Below are positions 34,581-46,700 of a stretch of DNA of 64,000 nucleotides, piece after piece; the stretch's first letter is position 1; the number at the start of each line of letters is the position of its first letter. The translations under genes and the position numbers were made by a program. The notes beneath the pieces are model-generated. The model ran no database searches. It saw nothing but the letters and a program-made list of their open reading frames with translations, and was not told the origin of the DNA. This DNA is from an uncultured Lachnobacterium sp. (GTDB lineage Bacteria; Bacillota; Clostridia; Lachnospirales; Lachnospiraceae), in assembly GCA_937889225.1 (NCBI GenBank), contig CALAST010000068.1:32535-96534 (forward strand), written 5' to 3'.

Positions 34581-35314
34581 TCACGCGTTTTGCCCTCCCC
34601 TGCAAGATATTCTTTGATGCTCTGTTTATAAGACCTTGATAACGGAATTTCAAAATCCTCTTGTAATACAAGGCGATTTTGAGATAGAAATACTTTTGCA
34701 ATCTTTTGTTTGTTTACTAAAAAACTCCTGTGGCAACGAATAAACCCTTCAGAAAGTCGTTCTTCTAAAGCATCCAAGGTATCATAAAAACCGTATTCTT
34801 CGGTATCAGTATTTAAGTATACCCTTTTTTCTCGGGCTTCAAAAAAATAAATATTCTCATACGCAATCAATTCTTTTCCGCCTCTGTTTTCGATTACAAA
34901 TGCCTTTTTTTCATCGGACTGCAAAAAACGTTTGATATAAGTTCCCAGTGCTTCCTGCAAAACTTTATGAATTTGTAAATCGGTAAGCGGTTTTAACATC
35001 AGCGATTCTGCTCCAATGATTGGACGCATATAGGTAAGTGGGGAAATTTTCGGGCTTGCAATTAAAATAATATATGCTAATGGCGAGAGCTGACGCAATT
35101 TTACGGTCAGCTCCAATGCTCCTGCCATTGTAATATCCACACAAATAATATTTGCTTTTATTTTTTCTGCTACTGCCTGCTCTAATTCTCCCACATTATC
35201 ACACGTACGCATTTTCCACATTTCCTCAGTGCGTTTTCCGGCAAAATCTTTGGTATAGCGGACAATACTGCGTGTTTCTGTTTTTGAATTGTCTGAAATG
35301 AGCATTAAAATCAT
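34577..35314 (-). CDS. LytTR-type response regulator (orphan)
   Basis: A 245-aa protein. Residues 1-125 have a receiver-like fold with SDN near residue 8, IICVDITM (candidate phospho-acceptor Asp) and LMLKPL (conserved Lys), but lack the usual acidic pair. Residues 135-240 are a LytTR DNA-binding domain: IAYENIYFFEAREKRVYLNT, GFIRCHRSFLVNKQKI, IPLSRSYKQSIKEYL. No histidine kinase gene is present in the locus. It begins 1 nt after the essC stop, so it is made with the secretion ATPase and may control the locus. Confidence 0.88.
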   Translation of the reverse strand: MILMLISDNSKTETRSIVRYTKDFAGKRTEEMWKMRTCDNVGELEQAVAEKIKANIICVDITMAGALELTVKLRQLSPLAYIILIASPKISPLTYMRPIIGAESLMLKPLTDLQIHKVLQEALGTYIKRFLQSDEKKAFVIENRGGKELIAYENIYFFEAREKRVYLNTDTEEYGFYDTLDALEERLSEGFIRCHRSFLVNKQKIAKVFLSQNRLVLQEDFEIPLSRSYKQSIKEYLAGEGKTRE

Positions 35315-35315
35315 A

Positions 35316-38300
35316 TTACTTTTTGGCTATCGGAATTCGAATTTCAATTCCAAAGCCTTCCTCCTCATCATTAGAAACATATCCAAAGCCTTTTTTCATA
35401 TTTTTTGACTGTTGTGCAAACGAAAGATTTTGGAAATCAAATACTTTCTGCATAGAAAGATTTCCGCCTAAATGCACACCTTTTTTGTATCCTGTATAAA
35501 GTGTATACGCACGATAAATGGTAAGCATGCTTTCATCTTCTGTTTTTAAGGAAGCAATAAAGTAAATATTGTGTAAGCTTCCTTTTTCCATAATATTCTC
35601 CACAAATCCTGCCATTTCACCCACATCTGCTTGCGGTCTGTAAACCATTTGCATAAATTCGGACAAATCGGCAATAACGATAAAGATTGGTCTCTCTGCT
35701 TTCATCTTTTGGAAAATTTCGTTTTCTTCCAAACCTTGTTCTATAAAGGATTGCTTCATTTTGTTTCTTCTTACAAATTCCGGAAGAAGCTTTTGGAAAA
35801 ATGCAAATAATTCTGCTGAATCCGTCACATAATCACCATTTGCCTGCGTTGCGGTTTTCTTTAATTCCGAAGTTTTCGTTTCAACAATGCAGATTTGGCT
35901 TTGCATTGCCATTGCGGATGCTAATAACAATTTTAAGATATTGGTCTTTCCTGCATGGGTTTTTCCTGTAATTGCATAACAGTAATTCTTCTTTAAATCC
36001 ATACCATATACAGAAGCATCTTCCATTTGGTAAGCAAATGGCAAATACTCTCTTGTCTGTAACAATTCCATATAGCCCTGTTCTTGTGCCAAAAGTGCTA
36101 ATGTCGGATTTTCCGGAATTTCCGGAATCTTTCTTGCAACCGCACCTGTCCAATGTTCTTGCATTTCTTCGCAATAACGCTCGATTTTTTGTGCACGTTC
36201 AAAGTCATCTTCTGCCGGCATACTAAGAGCTGTTTGGTATTCTAAAATTCTGCCATCTATATTTACCAAACCACGTCCTTTTACATCAGATTCGGGTATT
36301 GTGGTAATATTGGTAGCTCTTAAAATATCCATATATTTGAATTTATCTGCCATTTCAAGTGCAAATACAGTTCGAATATTATCCGCAATTCGCGATGGTA
36401 TCTCGGAAATACCAAATCCTGCCGCTGTCACAACCAAGAAAATACCATAGCTCACACCTTCTCTTGCAAGACGAAGCATAATGCTGTCATAGTTGTTTTT
36501 CGTTTTTTCACAGAAGGAGGAATAATTGTCTATCACTATCAAAATAGCAGATTCTTTTACACCATATGCTTGTACATACTGGCTGTAATTTCCGCCTCTA
36601 AACATTTTCTTTCGTTCTTCCATCATACCTGTGAGCATATGCATAAATTTTGCCTGTTTATCTTCTTCCGTATCGTAAATCACGCCACCTACATGCGGTG
36701 CTTTCTCAAACGGTGCAAGCATATGACTGCTGTAATCCAATAAATACATCTGCAATTCGTTTGGCGAATATTTGCTGATAAGAGAAAATACCATCGTCTG
36801 TAAAAAGGTACTCTTTCCACTAACGACACCACCGCAAATTGCATGATGTCCACCTTCTGTCAGATTTAAGGATACCGGAAGCTGCATTTGATTATGTGGG
36901 TCGTCATACATACCCATAAGCACATCCAAACTCCATTTGCCGGAAAGTGTTTTCCATGCATGGTTCTCATAGCAGGTTTCTTGATACCCAGGCAATTCGG
37001 TTAAATACAATTCTTCTTTTAATAATGGAAGCCATAAATGATGTGTTTCCCCATAATTGTTTTCTTCTGCCAAGTTTTTAATATAATCCACAAGCACTTC
37101 CAACTGTGTTTTTTCTTTACCGCTTGCAACTTTTGAAACTTCTTTTCTGTGCGTTCCACTCATGCCTACAAGCTCTGCTTTTCCGGTTCTTGTTAAAAGT
37201 GCTGTCGTAGAAGTTTGTCTTCCCACATTTTCATAATATGCACCACCACTATAGCCAGACTGGAAACATTCATAAATCTCATCATTTCCAACTTGTAAGT
37301 AACACCTTCCTGCCTGTGTAATAAATGCAGCATCCGGTTTATGAAGCATATCATTACTATCCTGTCTGTCCTGTACGCGTAAGCAAAGACGGAATTTTGT
37401 ATTTCCCCAAATATTATCATCTACCGTTCCTGCCGGCTTTTGCGTTGCAAGAATCAAATGAATACCAAGACTTCGTCCAACCTGTGCAATACTGATTAAC
37501 TCTCTCATAAAATCTGGTTCTTCGCGTTTTAGTTCCGCAAACTCATCAATAATGATAAATAAATGCGGAATTGGAATATCCGTCTCTTTATTCTTATAAA
37601 GTTTGGTATAAAGATTAATTCGATTAACACCATACTGCGAGAATAAAGTTTCTCGTCTGTGCTTTTCACTCTTAATAGAAATCAACGCACGTTGTACCTG
37701 ATTTCCCGAAAGGTTTGAAATATGTCCACTCAAATGTGGTAAATCAGAAAACAGATTTGCCATACCGCCACCTTTAAAGTCAATAATAAAGAAACTAACA
37801 TCTTCCGGACTAAAGTTAACTGCCAATGATAAAATATATGTCTGCAACAGCTCACTCTTTCCTGAACCGGTTGTACCGGCTACAAGACCATGTGGTCCAT
37901 GGAATTTCTCATGAATATCCAAATAACAATCCTGATTTCCGGCTTTCTTTCCAATCAATGCCTTCATACTTTCGTAGCTTCTGTTCTTTCTCCAACGTTT
38001 CAGAATCTCCAATTCACTAAATTTTGATACGCCATACATTTCCAAAAAATCGAGTCTGTTTGGAATTTCTTTACTGCTTTCCGTTTCGTTAATACGAATA
38101 TTTGCAAGTGTTTTTCCGAATTTTTCTAAAGCTTCTTTCGTTACCATATCCGGTATAAACGGTGTCTTTCCATGTTCCGTATCCAATAAGTTATACACAC
38201 AATGCACATGGTCATGGCTTTCAATTACTTCTTCACATTCATTTGGAAGTTGTTCTAAGGTTTCTACCATTAAAAATGTAGTAACGCCATATTCCGGTTT

Positions 38301-40022
38301 TGCTTCATAGATATATTTCTTTAAAATTTCCTCCTCTAAAATAGAAGGGTCAGACACAAATAATACATAGTGTGGTTTTACAAACGTTTTTGGTTTTCCC
38401 AATTGTGATTCTGCTTCTTCACTTCTGTTTCGAATAATACCTGAAAGCTCAAAAAATACATCACTTGTTTCTATTTTATTGGATGCCATATAACGGGTTC
38501 GTTTATCCTCGGACCAAATATGCGAAAACCATCGCATACATTCCCATTCTTTTTGTTTCTCATGTTCCAATTCGCGATACACAAACACAAGCTTCACATC
38601 AGTATAGCTGTGAGCTGCCGTAATGCCTGCAACAAGCATATGCATCATTTGAATTGCACCTCTTTTACCTTCTCCCCCAACTAAACCTATCAATGTTTTT
38701 TCCATAAGAGAAATACCAATTGGTACTTGCTTCAATGTTTCAAATTCACTTTTTATCATGATTGGTTTTTCCAAAAGAGAGTCATTTAACAATGTAAATT
38801 TCTCTTTCGGAATTTCAATCGAAACTTGGAATGGCTGGTCACCAAGTCCGAGTCTTTGATAAAGGAAATCCTTATGACCAAAGTTTCTGTTCCAAAGCTC
38901 GCTACTATGTCTGTCGTATTGTAAACATTGCTGTGCAGACGGATACATCTGCTTCATGGATTCCGTATTATGAATATATTTTTCTCTTATGTTATTGGCA
39001 ACTTGAATCAAATAATTGCTATATGCATTGAAACGCTGTGTTTCTTCTTCCTGACGTTCTTTTTTGCTGTAATTCATATTCAAAATGCCCCACATAACAC
39101 CAAGTCCTGCGGAAGCAACTGCTGTAACCAAACCGGTGTACATAAATGCACCGGAAGATTGTCCACTTAATTGTGAGCCAAAAATAGCCATACCACTACC
39201 AAGCAACATTGGAATTGCCATTGTAAATGCCGGACCAATCGTAAATAATAACGGCTTTTCTTTTTCTACTCTTTGTGGTGGTGGTGCTTCTATCTCTATT
39301 TTTTGCCTATGAAGAATAGGAAGATTTCTTGGAGAACGATGGAAATAAGAAATATCCGCTTCTCGTCCCCGATATCCTTCCTCTTGTTTTTCCTCTATGT
39401 GTATCGGAACAAGAATATCATTTCGAATATTTAATTCTCCATAAAATGTTCCGACTGCCAACATTTCTCCCAAAAATAAAATATGTAATCCAAATATTTC
39501 AATATGGTCACCAAAATACAAACGTCTTTGTCCTTTTACCCTGACATTTTCACAGAAAATACCATTGGTACTTGTATCAGACAGATACCAACCATCAGAT
39601 TGTTTGGATAATGTCATATGGAATGAAGAAATCAGTTCCATAAAACGATACTGAATCAGATTTCCATCAGCTTTTCCAATAGATATTTCTTGCATCATGC
39701 GAATGTCATACTTTTCCGTAATCGGAAAACATAACTGCGTGTCGATAACAACGATATCCAACACTTCATTATAGTTAGTCAAAATCCCCACAATTTCTTC
39801 ATTGATAAGTAAATGTCTGTCTTGGCTCTGTTGTTTTTGCCATATACCATATTTTTCGGTGCTTACCAATTCCCAACCTTTCGATGAATTTTCCAAAAGA
39901 ATTTCCACATCTTCTTTGAGTTGAAACATTTCTTTATAAAGATGCAGTTTATAATCTGCATCATAGATGTTTGGAAGTAAAAACTCCTTACACACCCACT
40001 TATTATATAACATCAATATCAT
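35316..40022 (-). CDS. essC: EssC-type FtsK/SpoIIIE secretion ATPase
   Basis: A 1568-aa membrane ATPase, the motor of Firmicutes type VII secretion. Order: an N-terminal region with an FHA domain (about 100-185: ISIGKADGN, SSFHMTL, STNGIF), two membrane segments (about 255-315, PAFTMAIPMLLGSGMAIFG and GLVTAVASAGLGVMWGIL), then three FtsK-type ATPase domains with Walker A AGTTGSGKSELL (near 717), GGVVSGKSTFL (near 1067) and TGKTHAGKTNIL (near 1357). Walker B of the first is HLFIIIDEFAEL. Length matches EssC (about 1480 aa). It follows an FHA membrane protein by 12 bp. Confidence 0.95.
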   Translation of the reverse strand: MILMLYNKWVCKEFLLPNIYDADYKLHLYKEMFQLKEDVEILLENSSKGWELVSTEKYGIWQKQQSQDRHLLINEEIVGILTNYNEVLDIVVIDTQLCFPITEKYDIRMMQEISIGKADGNLIQYRFMELISSFHMTLSKQSDGWYLSDTSTNGIFCENVRVKGQRRLYFGDHIEIFGLHILFLGEMLAVGTFYGELNIRNDILVPIHIEEKQEEGYRGREADISYFHRSPRNLPILHRQKIEIEAPPPQRVEKEKPLLFTIGPAFTMAIPMLLGSGMAIFGSQLSGQSSGAFMYTGLVTAVASAGLGVMWGILNMNYSKKERQEEETQRFNAYSNYLIQVANNIREKYIHNTESMKQMYPSAQQCLQYDRHSSELWNRNFGHKDFLYQRLGLGDQPFQVSIEIPKEKFTLLNDSLLEKPIMIKSEFETLKQVPIGISLMEKTLIGLVGGEGKRGAIQMMHMLVAGITAAHSYTDVKLVFVYRELEHEKQKEWECMRWFSHIWSEDKRTRYMASNKIETSDVFFELSGIIRNRSEEAESQLGKPKTFVKPHYVLFVSDPSILEEEILKKYIYEAKPEYGVTTFLMVETLEQLPNECEEVIESHDHVHCVYNLLDTEHGKTPFIPDMVTKEALEKFGKTLANIRINETESSKEIPNRLDFLEMYGVSKFSELEILKRWRKNRSYESMKALIGKKAGNQDCYLDIHEKFHGPHGLVAGTTGSGKSELLQTYILSLAVNFSPEDVSFFIIDFKGGGMANLFSDLPHLSGHISNLSGNQVQRALISIKSEKHRRETLFSQYGVNRINLYTKLYKNKETDIPIPHLFIIIDEFAELKREEPDFMRELISIAQVGRSLGIHLILATQKPAGTVDDNIWGNTKFRLCLRVQDRQDSNDMLHKPDAAFITQAGRCYLQVGNDEIYECFQSGYSGGAYYENVGRQTSTTALLTRTGKAELVGMSGTHRKEVSKVASGKEKTQLEVLVDYIKNLAEENNYGETHHLWLPLLKEELYLTELPGYQETCYENHAWKTLSGKWSLDVLMGMYDDPHNQMQLPVSLNLTEGGHHAICGGVVSGKSTFLQTMVFSLISKYSPNELQMYLLDYSSHMLAPFEKAPHVGGVIYDTEEDKQAKFMHMLTGMMEERKKMFRGGNYSQYVQAYGVKESAILIVIDNYSSFCEKTKNNYDSIMLRLAREGVSYGIFLVVTAAGFGISEIPSRIADNIRTVFALEMADKFKYMDILRATNITTIPESDVKGRGLVNIDGRILEYQTALSMPAEDDFERAQKIERYCEEMQEHWTGAVARKIPEIPENPTLALLAQEQGYMELLQTREYLPFAYQMEDASVYGMDLKKNYCYAITGKTHAGKTNILKLLLASAMAMQSQICIVETKTSELKKTATQANGDYVTDSAELFAFFQKLLPEFVRRNKMKQSFIEQGLEENEIFQKMKAERPIFIVIADLSEFMQMVYRPQADVGEMAGFVENIMEKGSLHNIYFIASLKTEDESMLTIYRAYTLYTGYKKGVHLGGNLSMQKVFDFQNLSFAQQSKNMKKGFGYVSNDEEEGFGIEIRIPIAKK

Positions 40023-40034
40023 ACGTTTTCTCCC

Positions 40035-40535
40035 CTACATATATGCCATATCAAATGTAAAAATGGTAATCTTTATCTTATATCCCCCAAGCAAAAGAAT
40101 ATCGCCATCACAGACATATTCCATCTGCTGTACCTCATGCTTTTTAAATCCGCGTTGTATCCAAGTACCATTTACGGAATTTAAGTCTTGAATCGCAAGC
40201 CGATTGTTACTCAAATACAATACACAATGACTTCCTGAAACGCTGTCATTTCGAATGCATACTTCATTTGCCTCCGGTGTTCTTCCGATACGTATACCGT
40301 TTTCCGGTGCAAATACATAGCCTCGCTTTTCGGTGTCTTTCCATTTCAAATAGACCATAATCTTTTGTTCTCTTACACCAGTTGGTGTATAATGCCGCAA
40401 AGCCTTTGTCAGAGACACTTCTTTTACCATTCTATATGCAGCTTCATAATATTTCTTTTGTTCTTTTTTTCGTCTTTGTAAAATAATACAGCCAATAAAA
40501 ACTGCTATTACTATAACTAATATTATCCACACCAT
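40035..40535 (-). CDS. FHA-domain membrane protein
   Basis: A 166-aa protein with an N-terminal anchor (residues 2-20, WIILVIVIAVFIGCIIL), a basic linker and a C-terminal FHA domain with all pocket residues: IRIGRTPEANEV, VSGSHCVLY and NSVNGTWIQRG. It should present a phosphothreonine reader to the cytoplasm beside EssC. First gene of the second transcription unit, with GAGG before the ATG and a TATAAT box at 40555-40560. Confidence 0.9.
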   Translation of the reverse strand: MVWIILVIVIAVFIGCIILQRRKKEQKKYYEAAYRMVKEVSLTKALRHYTPTGVREQKIMVYLKWKDTEKRGYVFAPENGIRIGRTPEANEVCIRNDSVSGSHCVLYLSNNRLAIQDLNSVNGTWIQRGFKKHEVQQMEYVCDGDILLLGGYKIKITIFTFDMAYM

Positions 40536-40554
40536 CTGCTAATTCCTCATCTGT

Positions 40555-40560
40555 ATTATA
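40555..40560 (-). promoter_or_regulatory. -10 box before the FHA-essC operon, weak -35
   Basis: TATAAT on the minus strand, about 20 bp before the start codon at 40535 and thus an unusually short leader. No good -35 hexamer lies 16-18 bp upstream, which could mean activator dependence, for example on the LytTR protein. No clear LytTR direct repeat was found by eye. Confidence 0.4.
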
Positions 40561-40689
40561 CGCTATGCAGTTACATTGTTTATTAAGTGTGTCTATGTGT
40601 TTTGTCACATATAAAAATTCATGCTAAATTTGCTCCGCAAATGTATTTTTACTTGCTCATACTAGCTACTATCACATCTTAATTCTTTT

Positions 40690-40752
40690 AAATAAGCCGC
40701 CCAAATTTTTAAATTCAGGCGGCTTATTTAGGTTTCTACCACCGAATGGTGG
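40690..40752 (-). terminator. Tandem hairpins after the giant surface-protein gene
   Basis: AAATAAGCCGCC/GGCGGCTTATTT (40690-40701 and 40718-40729) is a 12-bp perfect stem; just before it, in the direction of transcription, CCACC-GAAT-GGTGG (40739-40752) forms a second one. They separate the surface-protein gene from the FHA-essC unit and support two transcripts. The remaining ~130 bp to 40560 hold no gene. Confidence 0.75.
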
Positions 40753-40777
40753 AACTTGTTATAAAATTATTCCAATT

Positions 40778-43700
40778 TTATTTTGCTGCTTTTTTTCTTC
40801 TCTTGAATAAGAAATATGAACCACCAGCTCCTCCTACGGCTACTGTACCAATTGCTCCAAGTAATACAGGATTATTCAAAATCTGAACGAATAAGTTTGC
40901 TGAAATCAGCACGCGATATTCATCTGAAGTTGCGGAGTTTCCTGCTGCGTCAGTTGCTACAGCATAAACTTCCTGCCAATCATCGGAACTTTCCAATGTA
41001 TAACTAAGCACACCTTGTTGCTCTTGAATAACTTCGGAATCAAAGTTCACTACTTTGTCATTTACATGAATATCTACATTTGCCATTGCCACATTGTCTG
41101 CAATGTTCAATGTAATATCACGCGTATTTTCCGTATATTGCTCATTTTCAATACCGGTAATAACCACGCTTGGACTTGTCTTATCAATAACAAAGCTAAT
41201 ATCCGCATTTTTAATCTTATTGTTTACTTCATTCGTTGCCTGGTCTTTGGAGTCAATTGTTACATTATAAAGTCCTTCCTGTTCGAAGTTTTCTGCAGAG
41301 ATTGTGTATTCGAAGCTCTTCCATGAAACATCATTGCCACTTTCTTCTACGGAATAATGTACGCCTTCTTCTAAGTTTACCAATTCCCCATCACGACCAT
41401 AGGAAACATCACGTCTTTCTAATCGGTCTACGTTAATTTCCGTAACAACTAAATCCTGTTCTTCGTTTACATAGTACTTATCTAAGAACTCTGCTGTTGA
41501 TTCGCTAAACATGTAAGTAGAACCAAATCGGTTTACGGAGAACAATACAGACTGTTCTTCGCTGTTTCCTGCACGGTCTACTACGCTTGCGGTCAATGTA
41601 TAAACATCATCTGCTGCTTCTTCATAGGCAAAGTCATCAAGCTTAATGTTTTGTCCATTATGAATCATCGTTCTTGTACCATCTACAGAAGCTTCTGTGT
41701 GTTTTACACCTTTGATTGTAATTGTCACATTCTGTTCATCATAGTTTACATCACTATAGCTGATTGCCGGTCTTACTTCACCGTTATTTGCAGAACGGTC
41801 TTCAATATCGGTGATTTCAATAACCGGTTTTGTCTGGTCAATTGTAAACTCGGATGCAACAAATTCTGTTGCCGGGTTTCCTGCCAAATCACCATAATTT
41901 AATGTAAATCCATAATCACCATCTCTATCAAACAAGATAGTGGCAGAATGTGTATCACCACTGGTATGCCATCCATTTACGCCAGGTGCACTAATGCCCT
42001 GTGCTTCTAATGTCGCATTAATTGCAGCTTGTACTTCAGAACCGTTAAAATTATGTTCGGTTACGGTAACTGTTGCTGTACGTGGTGTTGCATAATAGAA
42101 ATCGTTCATCGCATTATTGTTATCATATCCAACTTCAATAGTCGGTACGGTACGGTCTACCGTAAATTCTTCGGTCTGTACAACCTGAGAAACATTTCCT
42201 GATAAATCGGTACAATCAAATGCAAATGTATAATCTCCATCTGCTGCAAATGTTACAGTACAAGTATTGATAGTTTCATCCAACACACCTGTTCCTGTGC
42301 CTTTACTCCATTCACTTACAGTTGGCTGTACACCATCTGTATTTGTAATGTTGATACGAACACCATCCGGGTCAAAGTTACGTTCTGTTACGGTAATCAC
42401 CGCAGTTCTTATATCTTTGTAATATTTCTCATTTGCCGGAGCATTCAAATCATAAGTAATGTTAATGGTTGGTTCTGTAATATCAATCTTTAATGGGATG
42501 ATTTCGGTGCTATATGTATTGCCTGTAAAGTCAGTTGCATGTACTTGAATTTCAATGTTATTACTGTTAAATCTCTGAGAAGAAACTGTAAATTCTCCAC
42601 TCCATTCCTGATTGCTCTGTACTTTATTTGCACTATTGTCTACTAAAACAACCTCATCTGCTTCCGAAACATTTCCTGTTGCCTGAATCGTATACCATAC
42701 TTTTTCAAGTCCTGAATAGGTATTACCTGATGTCGGGTCTTTTACCTCAACATGGAATGTAACATCCGTGTTGTGAATTTCATTTCTTGCAGTTGTTAAA
42801 TTCGTAACGGTAATTGTAGGTTTTGTCGCATCTGCAACAGCTCCATTTGTCGGATAGATAAATCTTACATTGCCCGAACGGTCTATAATTCTTCCGTAAA
42901 CTACAAACTGTTCATCCGGTGAAACCGTAAATCTCATATCATTTGGATTTAATACAACCCAAGCATCGCTTGCAAGGTCTTTTACTTCTGCCTCTGTAAG
43001 TGGTTTTTCTGCTTTATAATAAGAAGTAGAAGCCACACCTGCAGTTGCATCTTTCGATGTCATTACCATTTCATAGGTATCATCTTTGAAGATATTGAAT
43101 GAAATCATCTGCCAGAAATTGTTCCATACAGATTTTCCATCAATACTTATCGTACCTTCCGGTAATGTCTTATCTACCGTAAAGTAATGCGGTTCATATA
43201 CAGCCACATTTCCTGCAAGGTCTGTATAAGTAAACCCAAATGTGTAATTTGCATCTTTTGCAAATTCAAAAATCTTTTGTGATATGATAACATTACGTGA
43301 CCATTGTTTCACATCATTTGCTTCTGCCTGATAATCGTTTATTGTTTCAGCCATTTCCGTGCCTAACGTCTTATCAAAATTCCATTGAAGCGGTTCTTTG
43401 GAGAATGCTGTTCCTTCTAACCAGAAATTCTGTTCGGTAATGCTTACTTTTGCAGTAACAGTCTGATTGCTGTATGCTCTCTGGTCATTATTCGAAGTTA
43501 CATTTTCTAAACTATAGGATACTTCAATTACAGGAGCTGTCTTATCAATAACGAATTCTTTTGCATAAGCAGTATCGTTTGCATAAGTCAAGCTTGATTC
43601 TGTATTGTCTCCTAAGTCTTTGCAATGTGGTACAATGTAGTATTCATTGTCTTTGTCAAATGTAAGTACAAGTACACTCTTACGTGCATCACTCAATTTC

Positions 43701-46700
43701 AATACATCTGTACCAGCTTCGGAATCACTTACCCACTTGTAATCAATACCATAGTGAGCTTTAAGTTCACTTAATGTAATATCCGTGTCATAGTCTTGTG
43801 TTCCAATTCCTACACCTGCTTTTACATCAAATGTCATTCCGTCTGCCGTACTGCCTGTTTCCATATTTCTTTCGGTAATGGTAATTGTCATAACACGGTC
43901 GGTATTGAAATATTTTCCATTTTCCACATCTGCATCATTGTTAAATTCTACATGAATGGTTGGTTCTGTGATGTCAATCATAACTTCTTTTGTCATGGTA
44001 GAAGTATTGCCTGCATAATCAAGTGCATTTACTACAATTTTCACATCATTGCTGTTATTCTTTGTTGTGTCAATTACTTCTTGGTGTGTAATTGTCTGGG
44101 TTCTGCCTTTCTTGTTTGCAAGTTCTGCATCATAGTTGCCGGATTGTGTTACCACACCATCTTTTAGGATTTCATAAGATACACTCTTCAAGCCTGCATA
44201 TGTTCCATTTACAGTTGGGTCTGTAACCGTGATTGTAAATGGCACACCATCTTTTTCTTCGTAGATTCCATGGTCCGGTGCTTCCAAATCAATGGTAATT
44301 TGCGGAGCTTCCGGATTGCTTCTGTCGTCAATCACACCTTCTGCGGAAATAAATGCCACGTTTCCGGCTTTATCTTCCAAACGCATGTATGGAATCTGTT
44401 GTGTATTTTCTACCGTTTTAAAAGTCTGCATTTTTGGATTACGTGCATAAGCATCTTCTCCAATCCAAGACTGTAACGCAATACCTGTTAACGTCTTTTC
44501 CGTTGCTGCAGCACCTGTTACAGTAAGCTGTGCTTGTTCTCCATGCATGTCATCTTCCGTTGCATACATAAAGTAGGACTGTTTATAGATGGAAGTAATA
44601 TCATCACTTTCAAATGTAATTTCAAATCCTTCATTATGATATAAACCAAAGCTAATCATACTAAGAAGTTTATCAAAAATGCTTGTTGTTCCTTGTGTAC
44701 CTAATTCTTTTACCTTAATCGTACCTGTCGGAGCTGTTTTATCTACAACAAATTTATAAGTTTCATCCTCTAATAACGAAATAGTATTTCCTGCCAAGTC
44801 GGTATAAGTAAGGTTAAACTCATAATTTGCCTCCCCTGCAAATACAAATGTCTGACTATAAATATCATCTTTGGAAAGATTCCATTTTGTTAAGGTTTCT
44901 GCATCTGTTACATAATCTGTCAATGCAGTCTGTGGTTTTACATAAGTTTTCTTATAATCAACCTCAACCTGCTTTGGTTCTTCAGAAAATGTTTCTTCCG
45001 GTAATGCAAAGTTACGTTCTGTAATTGTTACAATTGCTTTTACAGTCTTATTGGTGTAATACCAGTTCTGTTCATCTGTGTCTGTGTTAATGCTTGTAAT
45101 CGGCACATTATTTTCATCCACATACTGAATTTCAATTTCCGGTGTTACCATATCAACCGTAAAGATTGCTGTTTCTGCTTTTATTTCGTTTCCATTAAGA
45201 GCCATGTCTGTTACAGAAGGAGTAATTTCAAAGTCATACTCAAAACCATCTGTACCAAAGATAAGTTCATATTCATAGGTTGACTCATCCATTGGGAAAC
45301 CAATTAATTCTGTCGGATAGCTGCTTACTACAATTCCATCCACTTTACCAGCCATTAAGTCTGCCAATGATACGGTCTGTTTTTCGCCATTTACGGAAAT
45401 GGCAAATGTTGCTAAGTTTTCATTAAAGTTACGTTCTGTATACGTAATTTTTGCTTTCTTTGTATGATTATAATATTTTTCATTTACCGGTGTACTGTTA
45501 TCATATACGATTTCCAATTCCGGTTTTGTAATATCAATCATGACATCTTTTGTTTTTACGGATACATTTCCTGCGTAGTCCGTTGCAGTAACTTTAATGG
45601 TTACATAATTACTATTGTTCTTTTCAGAATCAATAATTAATCTCTCATCTTCTGATGAAGACCATGTTACGCTTTGAACTCTTGCAGTCTTATCAGTAAG
45701 TTGTGCATTGAAATCTACATAATCTCCGGACTGTGTGGTAGTCGGTGTTGTTTTAACCAAACCATCTTCTACAGTCTTCACATTATTAATGATTTCAAAT
45801 GTAATACTTTCTAAACCTGCATATGTTCCATTTGTTGTCGGGTCTGTAACCGTAATCGTAAATGGAACATCATCCTTATAGATAGCATACGTTGGTTCTG
45901 CTACATCAATGGTAATTTCCGGTCCATTTGGTACTTGACGGTCATCAATGACACCTTCGGAAGAAATAAAGGAAACGTTTCCTGCTTTGTCTTCCAAACG
46001 CATATATGGAATTTGCTGAGTATTTTCTGCTACAGTTACTTCCTGTACTTTTACAGCTTCATTTGTTCCATATCCCTCTATGGATTCTATCCAAGCACTT
46101 CTTACAATTCCTTCAAGTGTTGTTTCACTTGCTGTATCGCCCGTTATTTTAAGCTGTTCCTGCTCTCCATTCATATCTGTATCTGTTGCATACATAAAGT
46201 AGGATTGGTTATAAATAGAAGTGATGTCTTCACTTTCAAATGTAATCTTAAATCCATCATTGCTATACAAACCAAAACTTATCTTTTCAAGAATCTCTTT
46301 AAAAGTTCTGAGAATCGCATTCTCTTCTTTGCTAAGTTCTTTTACTGTAATTGTACCGGTTGGAGCAGTCTTATCCACAACAAACTTATCTGTTTCCCCT
46401 TTATCTAATAATGAAGTATCATTTCCTGCTAAGTCAGTATAAGTAAGGTTCCACTTATAGTTTGCTTCGCCTGCAAATTCAAAAGTCTGGGTATATGTAT
46501 AAACCTCATCTTCTGATTTGCTCCAATTTTCTAATGTAGATGCATTCTTCACATGTTTTGTTGTTGCAGTACCATCTTTTACATTTTCTTGCTTGTAATC
46601 TGCCACAACCTGCTCCGGTTCATTAGAGAATACTTTTTCCAATGCAAAGTTACGTTCTGTAATCGTTACTACTGCTTTGATAGTTTTGTTTGTGTAATAC

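Noticed and set aside
40778..40900. LPxTG-type sortase anchoring of the giant protein
   Set aside because: The C-terminus has a membrane helix and RRKKAAK but no LPxTG-like motif before the helix.
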